From positions 2,954,001 through 3,018,000 of the forward strand of contig NZ_CP011032.1 of assembly GCF_002310815.1 (NCBI RefSeq): DNA of 64,000 nt, given 5' to 3'. The position numbers were made by a program, and so were the translations under genes. Source of the DNA: Pseudoalteromonas tunicata (GTDB lineage Bacteria > Pseudomonadota > Gammaproteobacteria > Enterobacterales > Alteromonadaceae). This document shows, piece by piece, positions 1-10,383 of the stretch (within the stretch, counting starts at the first letter, position 1; each line of letters begins with the position of its first letter). The notes below the pieces were generated by a model. It was not told where the DNA came from and did no database searches. It was given only the letters and a program-made list of their open reading frames with translations.

Positions 1-895
1 CACGTTCTTTTAAGTAGGTATCTTGCATCGCCATAAATTGGCTCACAAGCTTTTCAATCACAAGCTTTAACGCGCTTTTTGCACACCAACCCGCTTTAAT
101 TTCATTTTCAACACTGTTACCTAAACTTTTGGCATCGAGTAAATTTTGATAAACATGAAATACAGCCACAGTTTCTTCAGAAAGGCTGCCCGCAAGCTCT
201 TGTGACATTAAATTAAAATCATGACGTGTGGCACTAACCGCTTGGCGAAACAAGGTTAGCTCAGCAGTGACATCACTATGCTTTCGAATTTCAAAACTGT
301 TAAATGTAAGCTCAGGCAACACCACAAATGCATGGCCAATCGCAATACCTGGGGCACCCGATAAGCCTTTTAAGCAAGAGGTTTGATGACCAAGCTCATC
401 TTGCTTTAGAATTTCCTTTAGTTCGACCAAAGCCAGCTGAGATGCTAACTGTGCCGATAGCGTAACTAACAAAGACTCTTCGTCTTGCGTAAACACCCGA
501 GCAATTTTTTGCTGCACAACAATAACGCCCAACACCTTTTTTTGATGCACTATTGGCACCGCTAAAAAAGCATTATAGTTATCTTCTTTTACTTCTGGAG
601 CATGCATAAAACGAGGATGGGTTTGCGCAAAAGCTAAGTTAATTGGCTCTTCGCGCTGCGCAACTAAACCAACAAGACCTTCGGTAAATCCAATACGAAA
701 CTTACCCACTGCTTCAGGGTTTAACCCTTCGGTTGCCATCAAAACAAAATCATCTTGCGAATAATCGGCAAAATACACCGAGCAACATTCTGTATTGATG
801 GCCTCTTTGACAGACAAAACAAAACAACTCAACGCACTATGTAAATTAGGCTGCTGAGACACCGCCTCTGCAATTTTACGTAATACGGCTAACAT
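1..895 (-). CDS. ptsP: Phosphoenolpyruvate-protein phosphotransferase PtsP (EI-Ntr), N-terminal part
   Basis: The reading frame opens at an ATG at 893-895 on the minus strand and is still open at base 1, so only about 298 N-terminal residues are present. The protein begins MLAVLRKIAEAVS and has a GAF-type sensory region over roughly the first 165 residues. The beginning of the PEP-utilising enzyme N-terminal domain follows, with a DTYLKER stretch near the window edge. PtsP is enzyme I of the nitrogen-related phosphotransferase system: it takes phosphate from PEP and passes it to NPr and then EIIA-Ntr. The catalytic histidine domain and the PEP-binding barrel lie outside the window. It follows rppH on the same strand, as in E. 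coli, so the pair is probably one operon. The identification is firm; whether the remainder of the gene is intact cannot be seen. Confidence 0.9.
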   Translation of the reverse strand, partial: MLAVLRKIAEAVSQQPNLHSALSCFVLSVKEAINTECCSVYFADYSQDDFVLMATEGLNPEAVGKFRIGFTEGLVGLVAQREEPINLAFAQTHPRFMHAPEVKEDNYNAFLAVPIVHQKKVLGVIVVQQKIARVFTQDEESLLVTLSAQLASQLALVELKEILKQDELGHQTSCLKGLSGAPGIAIGHAFVVLPELTFNSFEIRKHSDVTAELTLFRQAVSATRHDFNLMSQELAGSLSEETVAVFHVYQNLLDAKSLGNSVENEIKAGWCAKSALKLVIEKLVSQFMAMQDTYLKER

Positions 896-957
896 ACAAG
901 CCACACAACAAGGTAATCAGTAGCTGCATTGAATTGAATTGATGTCATGATTCTTCC

Positions 958-1476
958 TTAATTGTGTGAGCGCCAAACCTCTCGGGTAATTTCTTTTTTA
1001 TAAAATGGCATCGCAATTGGCGCAAATTCCTTCATCACACGACGGTAAACATCGCGTTTAAAAGACACCACTTGACGAACGGGATACCAATAACTTACCC
1101 AGCGCCAACCATCAAACTCTGGGTGATGCGTTTTGAGTAAGTTTACATCTTCGTCTTTACACTTGAGCTTGAGTAAAAACCACTTTTGTTTTTGACCAAC
1201 ACAGACTGGACTTGAATCTTTACGGATCAGTCTTTTTGGTAATTTATATCGTAACCAATGTTTAGAGCTTGCCAAAATTTCAACATCTTCTGGTAACAGC
1301 CCTACTTCTTCATGTAACTCTCGAAACATAGTTTGTTCTGGGGTTTCACCATCATCAACACCGCCTTGTGGAAATTGCCACGAATGTTGACCATAACGCT
1401 TCGCCCAAAAAACCTGTCCTTGATTATTACAAATCACAATTCCGACATTGGCTCGAAATCCTTCGGCATCAATCAC
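958..1476 (-). CDS. rppH: RNA pyrophosphohydrolase RppH
   Basis: This Nudix hydrolase removes pyrophosphate from the 5' end of primary transcripts and so starts mRNA decay. The Nudix box is complete: GG at 38-39 leads to RELHEEVG at about 52-59. The flanking [21 protein letters not shown] and HSWQFPQGG segments are typical of RppH/NudH rather than other Nudix enzymes. At 172 residues it is close to the usual length. The start is a GTG that encodes the conserved MIDAEG beginning; a GAGG motif lies 8 bases upstream, and an ATG start would lose the conserved N-terminus. ptsP follows 62 bases downstream. Upstream is a 560-base gene-free region shared with the divergent mutH. Confidence 0.95.
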   Translation of the reverse strand: MIDAEGFRANVGIVICNNQGQVFWAKRYGQHSWQFPQGGVDDGETPEQTMFRELHEEVGLLPEDVEILASSKHWLRYKLPKRLIRKDSSPVCVGQKQKWFLLKLKCKDEDVNLLKTHHPEFDGWRWVSYWYPVRQVVSFKRDVYRRVMKEFAPIAMPFYKKEITREVWRSHN

Positions 1477-1562
1477 CTATAGAGCCTCGTAATCTGTCGA
1501 CTTTTACTGATTGTTCCACAATCCCTGAGTTACGGCAAATATAAATCCAGCTTTTACTCACC

Positions 1563-1571
1563 TTATTCACA
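1563..1571 (+). promoter_or_regulatory. DnaA box, consensus match (TTATTCACA)
   Basis: This exact match to TTATNCACA lies in the rppH-mutH intergenic region, 86 bases upstream of the rppH start. It is about 73 bases from a head-to-head pair of boxes at 1644-1666. A single 9-mer could arise by chance; its position next to other boxes raises its interest. Confidence 0.45.
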
Positions 1572-1643
1572 CCTTACCCAATACGGTGAGTAAAGATGAA
1601 CATTTTACAAACAAATCCACAATATAACGCCATTAAACTAAGG

Positions 1644-1666
1644 TTCTCCACAGTTTCTGTGGATAA
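1644..1666. promoter_or_regulatory. Head-to-head DnaA boxes forming an inverted repeat
   Basis: TTCTCCACA at 1644-1652 on the plus strand (one mismatch) faces a perfect TTATCCACA on the minus strand at 1658-1666. The inner part reads CCACAG-TTT-CTGTGG at 1648-1662, a 6-bp inverted repeat with a 3-base centre. Pairs of oppositely oriented DnaA boxes are a feature of E. coli DARS elements. A small hairpin unrelated to DnaA is the alternative reading. Confidence 0.5.
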
Positions 1667-2036
1667 GTGTGTTCATATTCTTGTATTTCAATCACCAAAC
1701 CTCTTGTAACTTTGTATCATCTTAGATACAAAACAAAATAAACCAAACAAAAACATAAGCTTGAATTAAAAAAACAAAAAATCGCCCACTAAACAGCACT
1801 CAAAAAACAACCAGCTCACTTTTCAACCAAAAGCAAAGTTATGCACTTTTTATCGTCAATTTACGCTAAAAAAGTGCACATTTTCACTTTTACCTTGGAT
1901 AACTTATTTTCTTGTTGATTTTGTCAATCCTTTATTCACTCAAATTATTCAATAATGAATAAATTCTTTATAACTTTTGCCTTGCCCAGTAAACTCCCTT
2001 CTTAATAGACAAAACTGATCTTGAGTAATTATTTCG

Positions 2037-2720
2037 ATGACTTTTCCGAGCAAACCAACTCCTCCAACTAGCATTGCGCAACTGATGACTCGAGTTGATG
2101 CTATTGCAGGCTTAACTTTAGGAGAGCTTGCGGCGCATTATCACTTTAAGACACCAAAAGACTTACTCAAAGACAAAGGCTGGATTGGACAACTGATTGA
2201 ATGGGTTTTAGGGGCTTCGGCGGGCTCTCGCCCTGAACCAGACTTCCCTGAATTAGGCATTGAGTTAAAAACCATACCAATTTCATACACAGGTAAACCT
2301 CTCGAAACAACGTATGTTTCAGTGACACCATTAATTAATTTGCAAAACGCAACATGGCAAAATAGTGTAGTGAAAAAAAAGCTGAACCATGTTTTGTGGT
2401 TGCCTATTTTATCTGAACGTGACATTCGACCCGATCAACGTATTATTGGTTCTGGATTTTTATGGCAACCAACCGCATTACAAGAAGCACAATTGCGCCA
2501 AGACTGGGAAGAGCTTACCGAGATGATAGCCCTCGGTGAAATAGACAAAATAAATGGTAAATATGGCCAAGTGATGCAAATTCGGCCAAAGGCAGCCAAT
2601 GCCAAAGCATTGACCAATGCAATTGGGCCAAACGGTAGTATTATTCAAACACTACCAAGAGGTTATTACCTAAAAACTCACTTTACCCAAGCGATTTTAT
2701 CGCAGCAATTTGGCCTGTAA
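2037..2720 (+). CDS. mutH: DNA mismatch repair endonuclease MutH
   Basis: MutH nicks the unmethylated strand at hemimethylated GATC sites after activation by MutS and MutL. The catalytic D-(X)n-E-X-K motif is present as D69, E76 and K78 in the segment DFPELGIELKTIPI. The C-terminal QTLPRGYYLKTHFT stretch is also typical of the family. At 227 residues it has the usual length. No strong ribosome-binding site precedes the ATG. The gene is divergent from rppH across the DnaA-box region and converges on eno, with a shared terminator between them. Its presence implies Dam-directed mismatch repair in this organism. Confidence 0.95.
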   Translation: MTFPSKPTPPTSIAQLMTRVDAIAGLTLGELAAHYHFKTPKDLLKDKGWIGQLIEWVLGASAGSRPEPDFPELGIELKTIPISYTGKPLETTYVSVTPLINLQNATWQNSVVKKKLNHVLWLPILSERDIRPDQRIIGSGFLWQPTALQEAQLRQDWEELTEMIALGEIDKINGKYGQVMQIRPKAANAKALTNAIGPNGSIIQTLPRGYYLKTHFTQAILSQQFGL

Positions 2721-2784
2721 CCTCTTTGGCGAATAGCAAAATTTCACACCACCTCAAATGCCTGCTGCTCGGCTTAAAGGCATA

Positions 2785-2809
2785 AAAAAACCACCCGAAG
2801 GTGGTTTTT
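2785..2809. terminator. Bidirectional intrinsic terminator between mutH and eno
   Basis: The stem AAAAACCACC/GGTGGTTTTT closes on a CGAA loop and is flanked by A-runs on one side and T-runs on the other. It can therefore end both the plus-strand mutH transcript and the minus-strand eno transcript. It lies 65 bases after mutH and 15 bases after eno. Confidence 0.85.
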
Positions 2810-2823
2810 AATAAAGTATCAGA

Positions 2824-4182
<1,359 letters not shown>

Positions 4183-4191
4183 TAAATTTGA

Positions 4192-5841
<1,650 letters not shown>

Positions 5842-5986
5842 TCAGGAATTAAAATGGAATAAATAAGAAACAAGACGGGAAAGCATTATACTAAAAAGCA
5901 CCCAGACACTCAAATAATTTAGCTAAATCAGCCCAACTATTTTTAGACCGAGCTCCTTTTTACCACGCGCTAAACCAATAAAAACG

Positions 5987-6802
5987 TTAACTTTGTGTTA
6001 AGTTTGACCGTTTAACTTGCTCCCAAGCCTCATCCATTTGCGTTAATGTTGCTGTTTCAAGGCTTATTCCTTGCTTGGTTAAAATGACTTCAACCTGTTC
6101 AAATCGTAGGCAAAACTTTCGATTTGCGTTGCGCAATAATTGTTCAGGATCGTGTTTACCGTGGCGCGCAACATTAACAACAGCAAATAATAGATCTCCC
6201 AGCTCTTCAGCTGTTTTATCGGAATAAGGGTTGTCGTTAATTTCAACTGCCACTTCTTCAACTTCTTCTTGCACTTTAGCAAACGCACCACTAATTTCGG
6301 GCCAATCAAAACCTAAGGCCGCGACTTTTTGCTGAATTTTATTTGCACGACTAAGCGCAGGTAAGTTTGGCAAAACAGTATCAAACATCTTAGCTTTAAT
6401 TTCGCCATTAGGCTGCAAAGCTTGGCGCTCTTGAGCCTTAATTGCTTGCCATTGCTGTGCTAATTGGCTGTCATTGAGGGTCATTGCCTCATCACTAAAA
6501 ACATGGGGGTGGCGTCGAACCAACTTTTCATTCAGCGTATTAACTACATCATTAAAATCAAATAACTGCTGTTCTTTTGCTAATTGAGAATAAAAGATAA
6601 CCTGAAACAATAAATCACCAAGCTCACTTTTTAAACCTGCTAAGTCGCCTTTTTCAATCGCATCGGCGACTTCATACGCTTCTTCAAGGGTATGGGGCAC
6701 GATAGATTCAAAGGTTTGTTTAATATCCCAAGGGCAACCTGTTTGTGGGTCGCGCAGTTGCTGCATTATTTCTAACAATTGCGCCATGGCTGATTTAGTC
6801 AT
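5987..6802 (-). CDS. mazG: Nucleoside triphosphate pyrophosphohydrolase MazG
   Basis: MazG hydrolyses (d)NTPs to monophosphates and pyrophosphate, cleaning up non-canonical nucleotides and influencing the stringent response. Two MazG folds are visible. The N-terminal one has EEAYEVADAI and ELGDLLFQVIF; the C-terminal, catalytic one has EEVEEVAVEI and ELGDLLFAVVN, each carrying the EExxE and D metal ligands. At 271 residues it matches E. coli MazG. The start lies 8 bases after the relA stop, with AAGG overlapping the relA end, so the two are translated from one message. The relA-mazG pairing is also found in E. coli. Confidence 0.95.
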   Translation of the reverse strand: MTKSAMAQLLEIMQQLRDPQTGCPWDIKQTFESIVPHTLEEAYEVADAIEKGDLAGLKSELGDLLFQVIFYSQLAKEQQLFDFNDVVNTLNEKLVRRHPHVFSDEAMTLNDSQLAQQWQAIKAQERQALQPNGEIKAKMFDTVLPNLPALSRANKIQQKVAALGFDWPEISGAFAKVQEEVEEVAVEINDNPYSDKTAEELGDLLFAVVNVARHGKHDPEQLLRNANRKFCLRFEQVEVILTKQGISLETATLTQMDEAWEQVKRSNLTQS

Positions 6803-6810
6803 GCTGCACC

Positions 6811-8976
6811 TTAATTTGAACGCTGCGCTTCATAAACGCCTTCTATTTGCGCTATTTTACCAAGCACTCGATTCATGGTTTCAATATCAGCCACTTCTAA
6901 TTTCATTTCAAAAATAGCCAATTGTTGCTCTGAAAGCGTTCGTACATTCATGTTTTGTACGTTGATCCGCTCATTGGCCAATACACCACTAATATCACGA
7001 ATTAAACCTGGGCGATCATTGGCTTCAATGCGCACAGTAAGCGTATAAATATTGCTGACATCCGCCGCCCAACTCACTGCAATAACGCGCTCTGGATGGC
7101 TTTTTTTCAATACTTCGTATTGCTCGCAATCGGCTCGATGTACGCCAATTCCACGACCTTGAGTAATATAACCACCGATTAATTCACCCGGTACCGGCTG
7201 ACAACAGCCAGCAACGTGGCTCATTAAACTACCTACACCATCAACAACAATGCCGTTTTTATCCCCTTTTTTATTCGCAGGTCGGCTATAACGCTTAAAT
7301 TTAGGCTCTTCTTCAACCACTTGATTACTTTGTAGATAATTAAGCAACTGATTTAAGCGGATATCACCCGCCCCAACTGCCACCAGCAAATCATCGATAT
7401 GGTTAAAGTTATATTTTGCCAAAACATCTTTTAAATCTTTATTGGTCAGCGATAACTTAGTTAACTCACTGTCGATAATCTCTTTACCGGCTTGGAGATT
7501 TTTATCGCGATCGAGTTGCTTAAACCAATGATGAATTTTGGCTCGTGCTCGTGACGACTTAACATAACCAAGTGATGGATTAAGCCAATCACGACTTGGG
7601 TTGGGTTCTTTTTGAGTTAAAATCTCAACTTGATCGCCCGTGCTTAATTGATGGGTAAAAGGTACGATTTTGCCAAACACTTTGGCGCCGATACAACGAT
7701 GCCCTACGTTTGAGTGAATGTAATAAGCAAAATCAAGCGGCGTCGCGCCAAGAGGTAAATCAATAATATCGCCACGCGGGGTAAAGACATACACCCTATC
7801 TTCAATCACTTGGTTTTTTAATTCATCAGCGATTTCAGTGCCATCAGTGACTTCTTCTTGCCACTGCAATATTTTGCGTAACCAATTTATTTTTTGCTCA
7901 TAACCCGAATTGCGTCCAGGTAACGAACCTTCTTTATACAGCCAATGTGCTGCTACACCTAGCTCTGCATCTTGATGCATTTCGTGGGTGCGAATTTGAA
8001 TTTCCACCGTTTTGCCCTCAGGGCCTACAACGACAGTATGAATTGATTGGTAGCCATTGGTTTTTGGCGTGGCAATGTAATCATCAAATTCTTTATTTAG
8101 ATGACGCCAATTGGTGTGAACGATGCCTAAAGCAGCATAACAATCTTGAATTTTATCGACCACAACTCGCAAAGCGCGAATATCAAATAGCTGGTCAAAT
8201 TCATAGTTTTTCTTATACATCTTTTTATAGATGCTATAGATATGCTTTGGACGACCATATACTTGCGCGCCAATACCGGCTTCTGCCAGTTTATCTTCTA
8301 TCACCTTGACCATATTGACCATGTAACTTTCACGATCAAGACGTTTGTCTTCTAATAACTTGGCAATTTTTTTGTATGTATCTGGGTGTAAATAGCGAAA
8401 TGAAAGGTCTTCAAGCTCCCACTTTAATTGACCAATCCCCAAACGATTTGCCAAAGGTGCAAAAATATTCGCTGTTTCTTTGGCAGCAATAACACGCTCT
8501 TCTTCCGTCGCATTTTTAACAGCGCGTAGATGGCATACTTGCTGGGCAAGTTTAATCACTACGGCACGCACATCTTCAACCATCGCAAGCAGCATACGGC
8601 GAATATTATCGATTTGTACGGATTCTTTATCTTGATAGGCTAGCATGCTAATGGTTGCCATTTGCACTACACCACTTAATAAAATCGCGACCGATTTGCC
8701 TAGTTGTTTTTCAATCGTTTCAAGTACTAATGCATCGGCTAAAAAGAAAGGCGTTAAGTAAGCGGTTGCCAACGTATCATCATCTAAATTCAGCTCAGCT
8801 AAAATCTCGACCATTTCGCGCGCGGTGGCAAAAGGCAGGTTTTCATCAAGCGCGGCACAAAACTCAATAGCTTGGTGTAATTTTTTACTTTTTTCAGGCA
8901 CTAAATTTAAGTGTTCAAGCCACGCTTGTTGACTTGCCTGACTAGCATTTAAATGAGACTTACGTATAGAAACCAT
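6811..8976 (-). CDS. relA: GTP pyrophosphokinase RelA
   Basis: RelA makes (p)ppGpp on ribosomes stalled by uncharged tRNA. The domain order is a degenerate HD hydrolase region (about 1-180), then the synthetase with RALRVVV, YQSIHTVVVG and EIQIRTHEMH. After these come a TGS domain (VYVFTPRGDIIDLPLG), the zinc-finger-like GCCQPVPGE segment and a C-terminal ACT domain (EANDRPGLIRDISG). The hydrolase HD pair is replaced by FFLADAL, which marks RelA rather than SpoT. The frame opens at a GTG at 8982, but the ATG at 8976 is better placed, 8 bases from AGAGG. It starts 5 bases after rlmD and is followed by mazG. Confidence 0.96.
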   Translation of the reverse strand: MVSIRKSHLNASQASQQAWLEHLNLVPEKSKKLHQAIEFCAALDENLPFATAREMVEILAELNLDDDTLATAYLTPFFLADALVLETIEKQLGKSVAILLSGVVQMATISMLAYQDKESVQIDNIRRMLLAMVEDVRAVVIKLAQQVCHLRAVKNATEEERVIAAKETANIFAPLANRLGIGQLKWELEDLSFRYLHPDTYKKIAKLLEDKRLDRESYMVNMVKVIEDKLAEAGIGAQVYGRPKHIYSIYKKMYKKNYEFDQLFDIRALRVVVDKIQDCYAALGIVHTNWRHLNKEFDDYIATPKTNGYQSIHTVVVGPEGKTVEIQIRTHEMHQDAELGVAAHWLYKEGSLPGRNSGYEQKINWLRKILQWQEEVTDGTEIADELKNQVIEDRVYVFTPRGDIIDLPLGATPLDFAYYIHSNVGHRCIGAKVFGKIVPFTHQLSTGDQVEILTQKEPNPSRDWLNPSLGYVKSSRARAKIHHWFKQLDRDKNLQAGKEIIDSELTKLSLTNKDLKDVLAKYNFNHIDDLLVAVGAGDIRLNQLLNYLQSNQVVEEEPKFKRYSRPANKKGDKNGIVVDGVGSLMSHVAGCCQPVPGELIGGYITQGRGIGVHRADCEQYEVLKKSHPERVIAVSWAADVSNIYTLTVRIEANDRPGLIRDISGVLANERINVQNMNVRTLSEQQLAIFEMKLEVADIETMNRVLGKIAQIEGVYEAQRSN

Positions 8977-8981
8977 GCTCA

Positions 8982-10304
8982 CTACCTCTTAACAAACAAG
9001 ACCATCGTTTCGATATGACCTGTATGTGGAAACATATTCATTAATGCGATTTTATCGAGTGTAAATCCTGCCTGAGTAATCAACTGGCTATCTCGAGCGA
9101 GTGTCACAGGATCACATGAAACATATAAAATGCGCTTAAACCGTTTAAGTTTTAGTTGTTGTAGAATTTCAAAAGCGCCCGTGCGCGAAGGATCAAGTAC
9201 TAAAACATCATAATGTTCGCTAAACCAAGCTTGGCTTGCCATATCTTGACTTAAGTCTTGGCAATAAAATTGAGTATTTGAAAGCTGATTAAGTGCACTA
9301 TTGTGCTTAGCCATTTGTACCGAAGATTCAACACCTTCAACCCCAACTACCGCCAATGCGTTGGTCGCCATGACTAAACTGAAGTTACCGATCCCACAGA
9401 ATAAGTCCAGCACTTTTTCATTTTTATCAAGCGCTAACCAATTGATTGCTTGAGATAACATTTGCTGATTAACCGCAGCATTCACTTGAATAAAATTATC
9501 TAACCCAAATTCAAAGCGAAGCGACTGCTCACTTAATTGATAACTCGGTGGGGCTAAGTCGTTTAATTCAACTTCTCCCGCTTGTCCTTGTAAAACCAGC
9601 AACCATTGATGAGTTAAACATACTCGTTCAATTGCGGCGATATCACTAGCTGCTAAAGGGGCAATATGGCGCACCACTAAATGCGCATGTTCAACACCAC
9701 ATAGCTGTAAATGGGTAATGGCTTGGCCATTTTTTAATTGTGGTAATAAGCTCGAAAACTCACGAAACACTGCTTGATAACGGATATCGAGTACATCACA
9801 TTGGCCAATATCAACAATTTTCTTTGACCCTTTTTGCCTAAATCCGACATTAAAACTACGTTTTACTTTATCGTAAAACACCGCAATACGAGCACTACGT
9901 CGATAGTGTAAAGGGGCTGATTCAATAGCAGGCTGCCAATTGAGCTGATCGATTTTGGCAAATTTATTAAACAGTTGCGTTACCGCATGTTGTTTTTCGA
10001 CCAGTTGCTGTGATAATTCAAGATGCTGTAACGAGCACCCTCCGCACTGGCTAAAGTGCACACAAAAAGGCTTTACCCGATGCGCACTGGCATTTAAAAC
10101 TTTAACTGTGGTTAAACGTTCAAACTTAGCTTTACTCTGCTGTGGCTGCGCCAACACTGTTTCGCCTGTCAACGCCCCTTCGACAAAACACACTTTATTA
10201 TTTTCACGGCTTACACCCACACCTTCATGGTCTAGAGAGTCAATCGTTATTTCACGTTTAGTCTTAGTTTGTGTGGCTTTTTGAGGTTTAAAAAACTGCG
10301 CCAT
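8982..10304 (-). CDS. rlmD: 23S rRNA (uracil(1939)-C(5))-methyltransferase RlmD
   Basis: RlmD methylates U1939 of 23S rRNA using S-adenosylmethionine. An N-terminal TRAM domain (about 10-70) is followed by an iron-sulfur cysteine cluster, CVHFSQCGGCSLQH. The SAM-binding motif is VLDLFCGIGNFSL, and the catalytic cysteine is in LYVSCDPVTLARD. The frame is open further upstream. The ATG at 10302-10304 (MAQFFKPQK) is chosen because AAAGG lies 6 bases before it and the TRAM domain follows at the normal distance; this gives 440 residues. It heads the rlmD-relA-mazG run and is divergent from barA, as rlmD and barA are in E. coli. Confidence 0.95.
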   Translation of the reverse strand: MAQFFKPQKATQTKTKREITIDSLDHEGVGVSRENNKVCFVEGALTGETVLAQPQQSKAKFERLTTVKVLNASAHRVKPFCVHFSQCGGCSLQHLELSQQLVEKQHAVTQLFNKFAKIDQLNWQPAIESAPLHYRRSARIAVFYDKVKRSFNVGFRQKGSKKIVDIGQCDVLDIRYQAVFREFSSLLPQLKNGQAITHLQLCGVEHAHLVVRHIAPLAASDIAAIERVCLTHQWLLVLQGQAGEVELNDLAPPSYQLSEQSLRFEFGLDNFIQVNAAVNQQMLSQAINWLALDKNEKVLDLFCGIGNFSLVMATNALAVVGVEGVESSVQMAKHNSALNQLSNTQFYCQDLSQDMASQAWFSEHYDVLVLDPSRTGAFEILQQLKLKRFKRILYVSCDPVTLARDSQLITQAGFTLDKIALMNMFPHTGHIETMVLFVKR

Positions 10305-10383
10305 AAAGTGCCTTTCATATTGATAAAGCGAGAGTTTAGCTTTACTCTTCAAAGATTAAATAATTGTAACCAAATGCTGTTTT

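Larger units (their letters stand above)
1477..2036. other. Gene-free rppH-mutH intergenic region with DnaA boxes
   Basis: This 560-base region has no credible ORF and is strongly AT-rich. It must hold the divergent promoters of rppH and mutH. It also contains two exact matches to the DnaA-box consensus TTATNCACA, at 1563-1571 (plus) and 1658-1666 (minus). One-mismatch boxes lie at 1644-1652, 1839-1847 and 1932-1940 (all plus strand). An IHF-like sequence (one mismatch to WATCAANNNNTTR) lies at 1922-1934. In E. coli the DnaA-reactivating sequence DARS2 lies between mutH and ygdP, which is rppH. Synteny and DnaA boxes together make this a candidate equivalent; function is inferred. Confidence 0.5.

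Noticed and set aside
43..895. Possible truncation or frameshift of ptsP at the window start
   Set aside because: The frame stays open to base 1 and matches PtsP there, so the apparent truncation is due to the window edge.
1839..1940. Two further TTATNCACT sequences as DnaA boxes
   Set aside because: Each has one mismatch at the final position, a frequent chance match in AT-rich DNA. They are mentioned as weak support but not listed as separate boxes.
7947..8309. A 120-codon plus-strand frame inside relA
   Set aside because: It lies antisense to the conserved RelA synthetase domain and has no family features.
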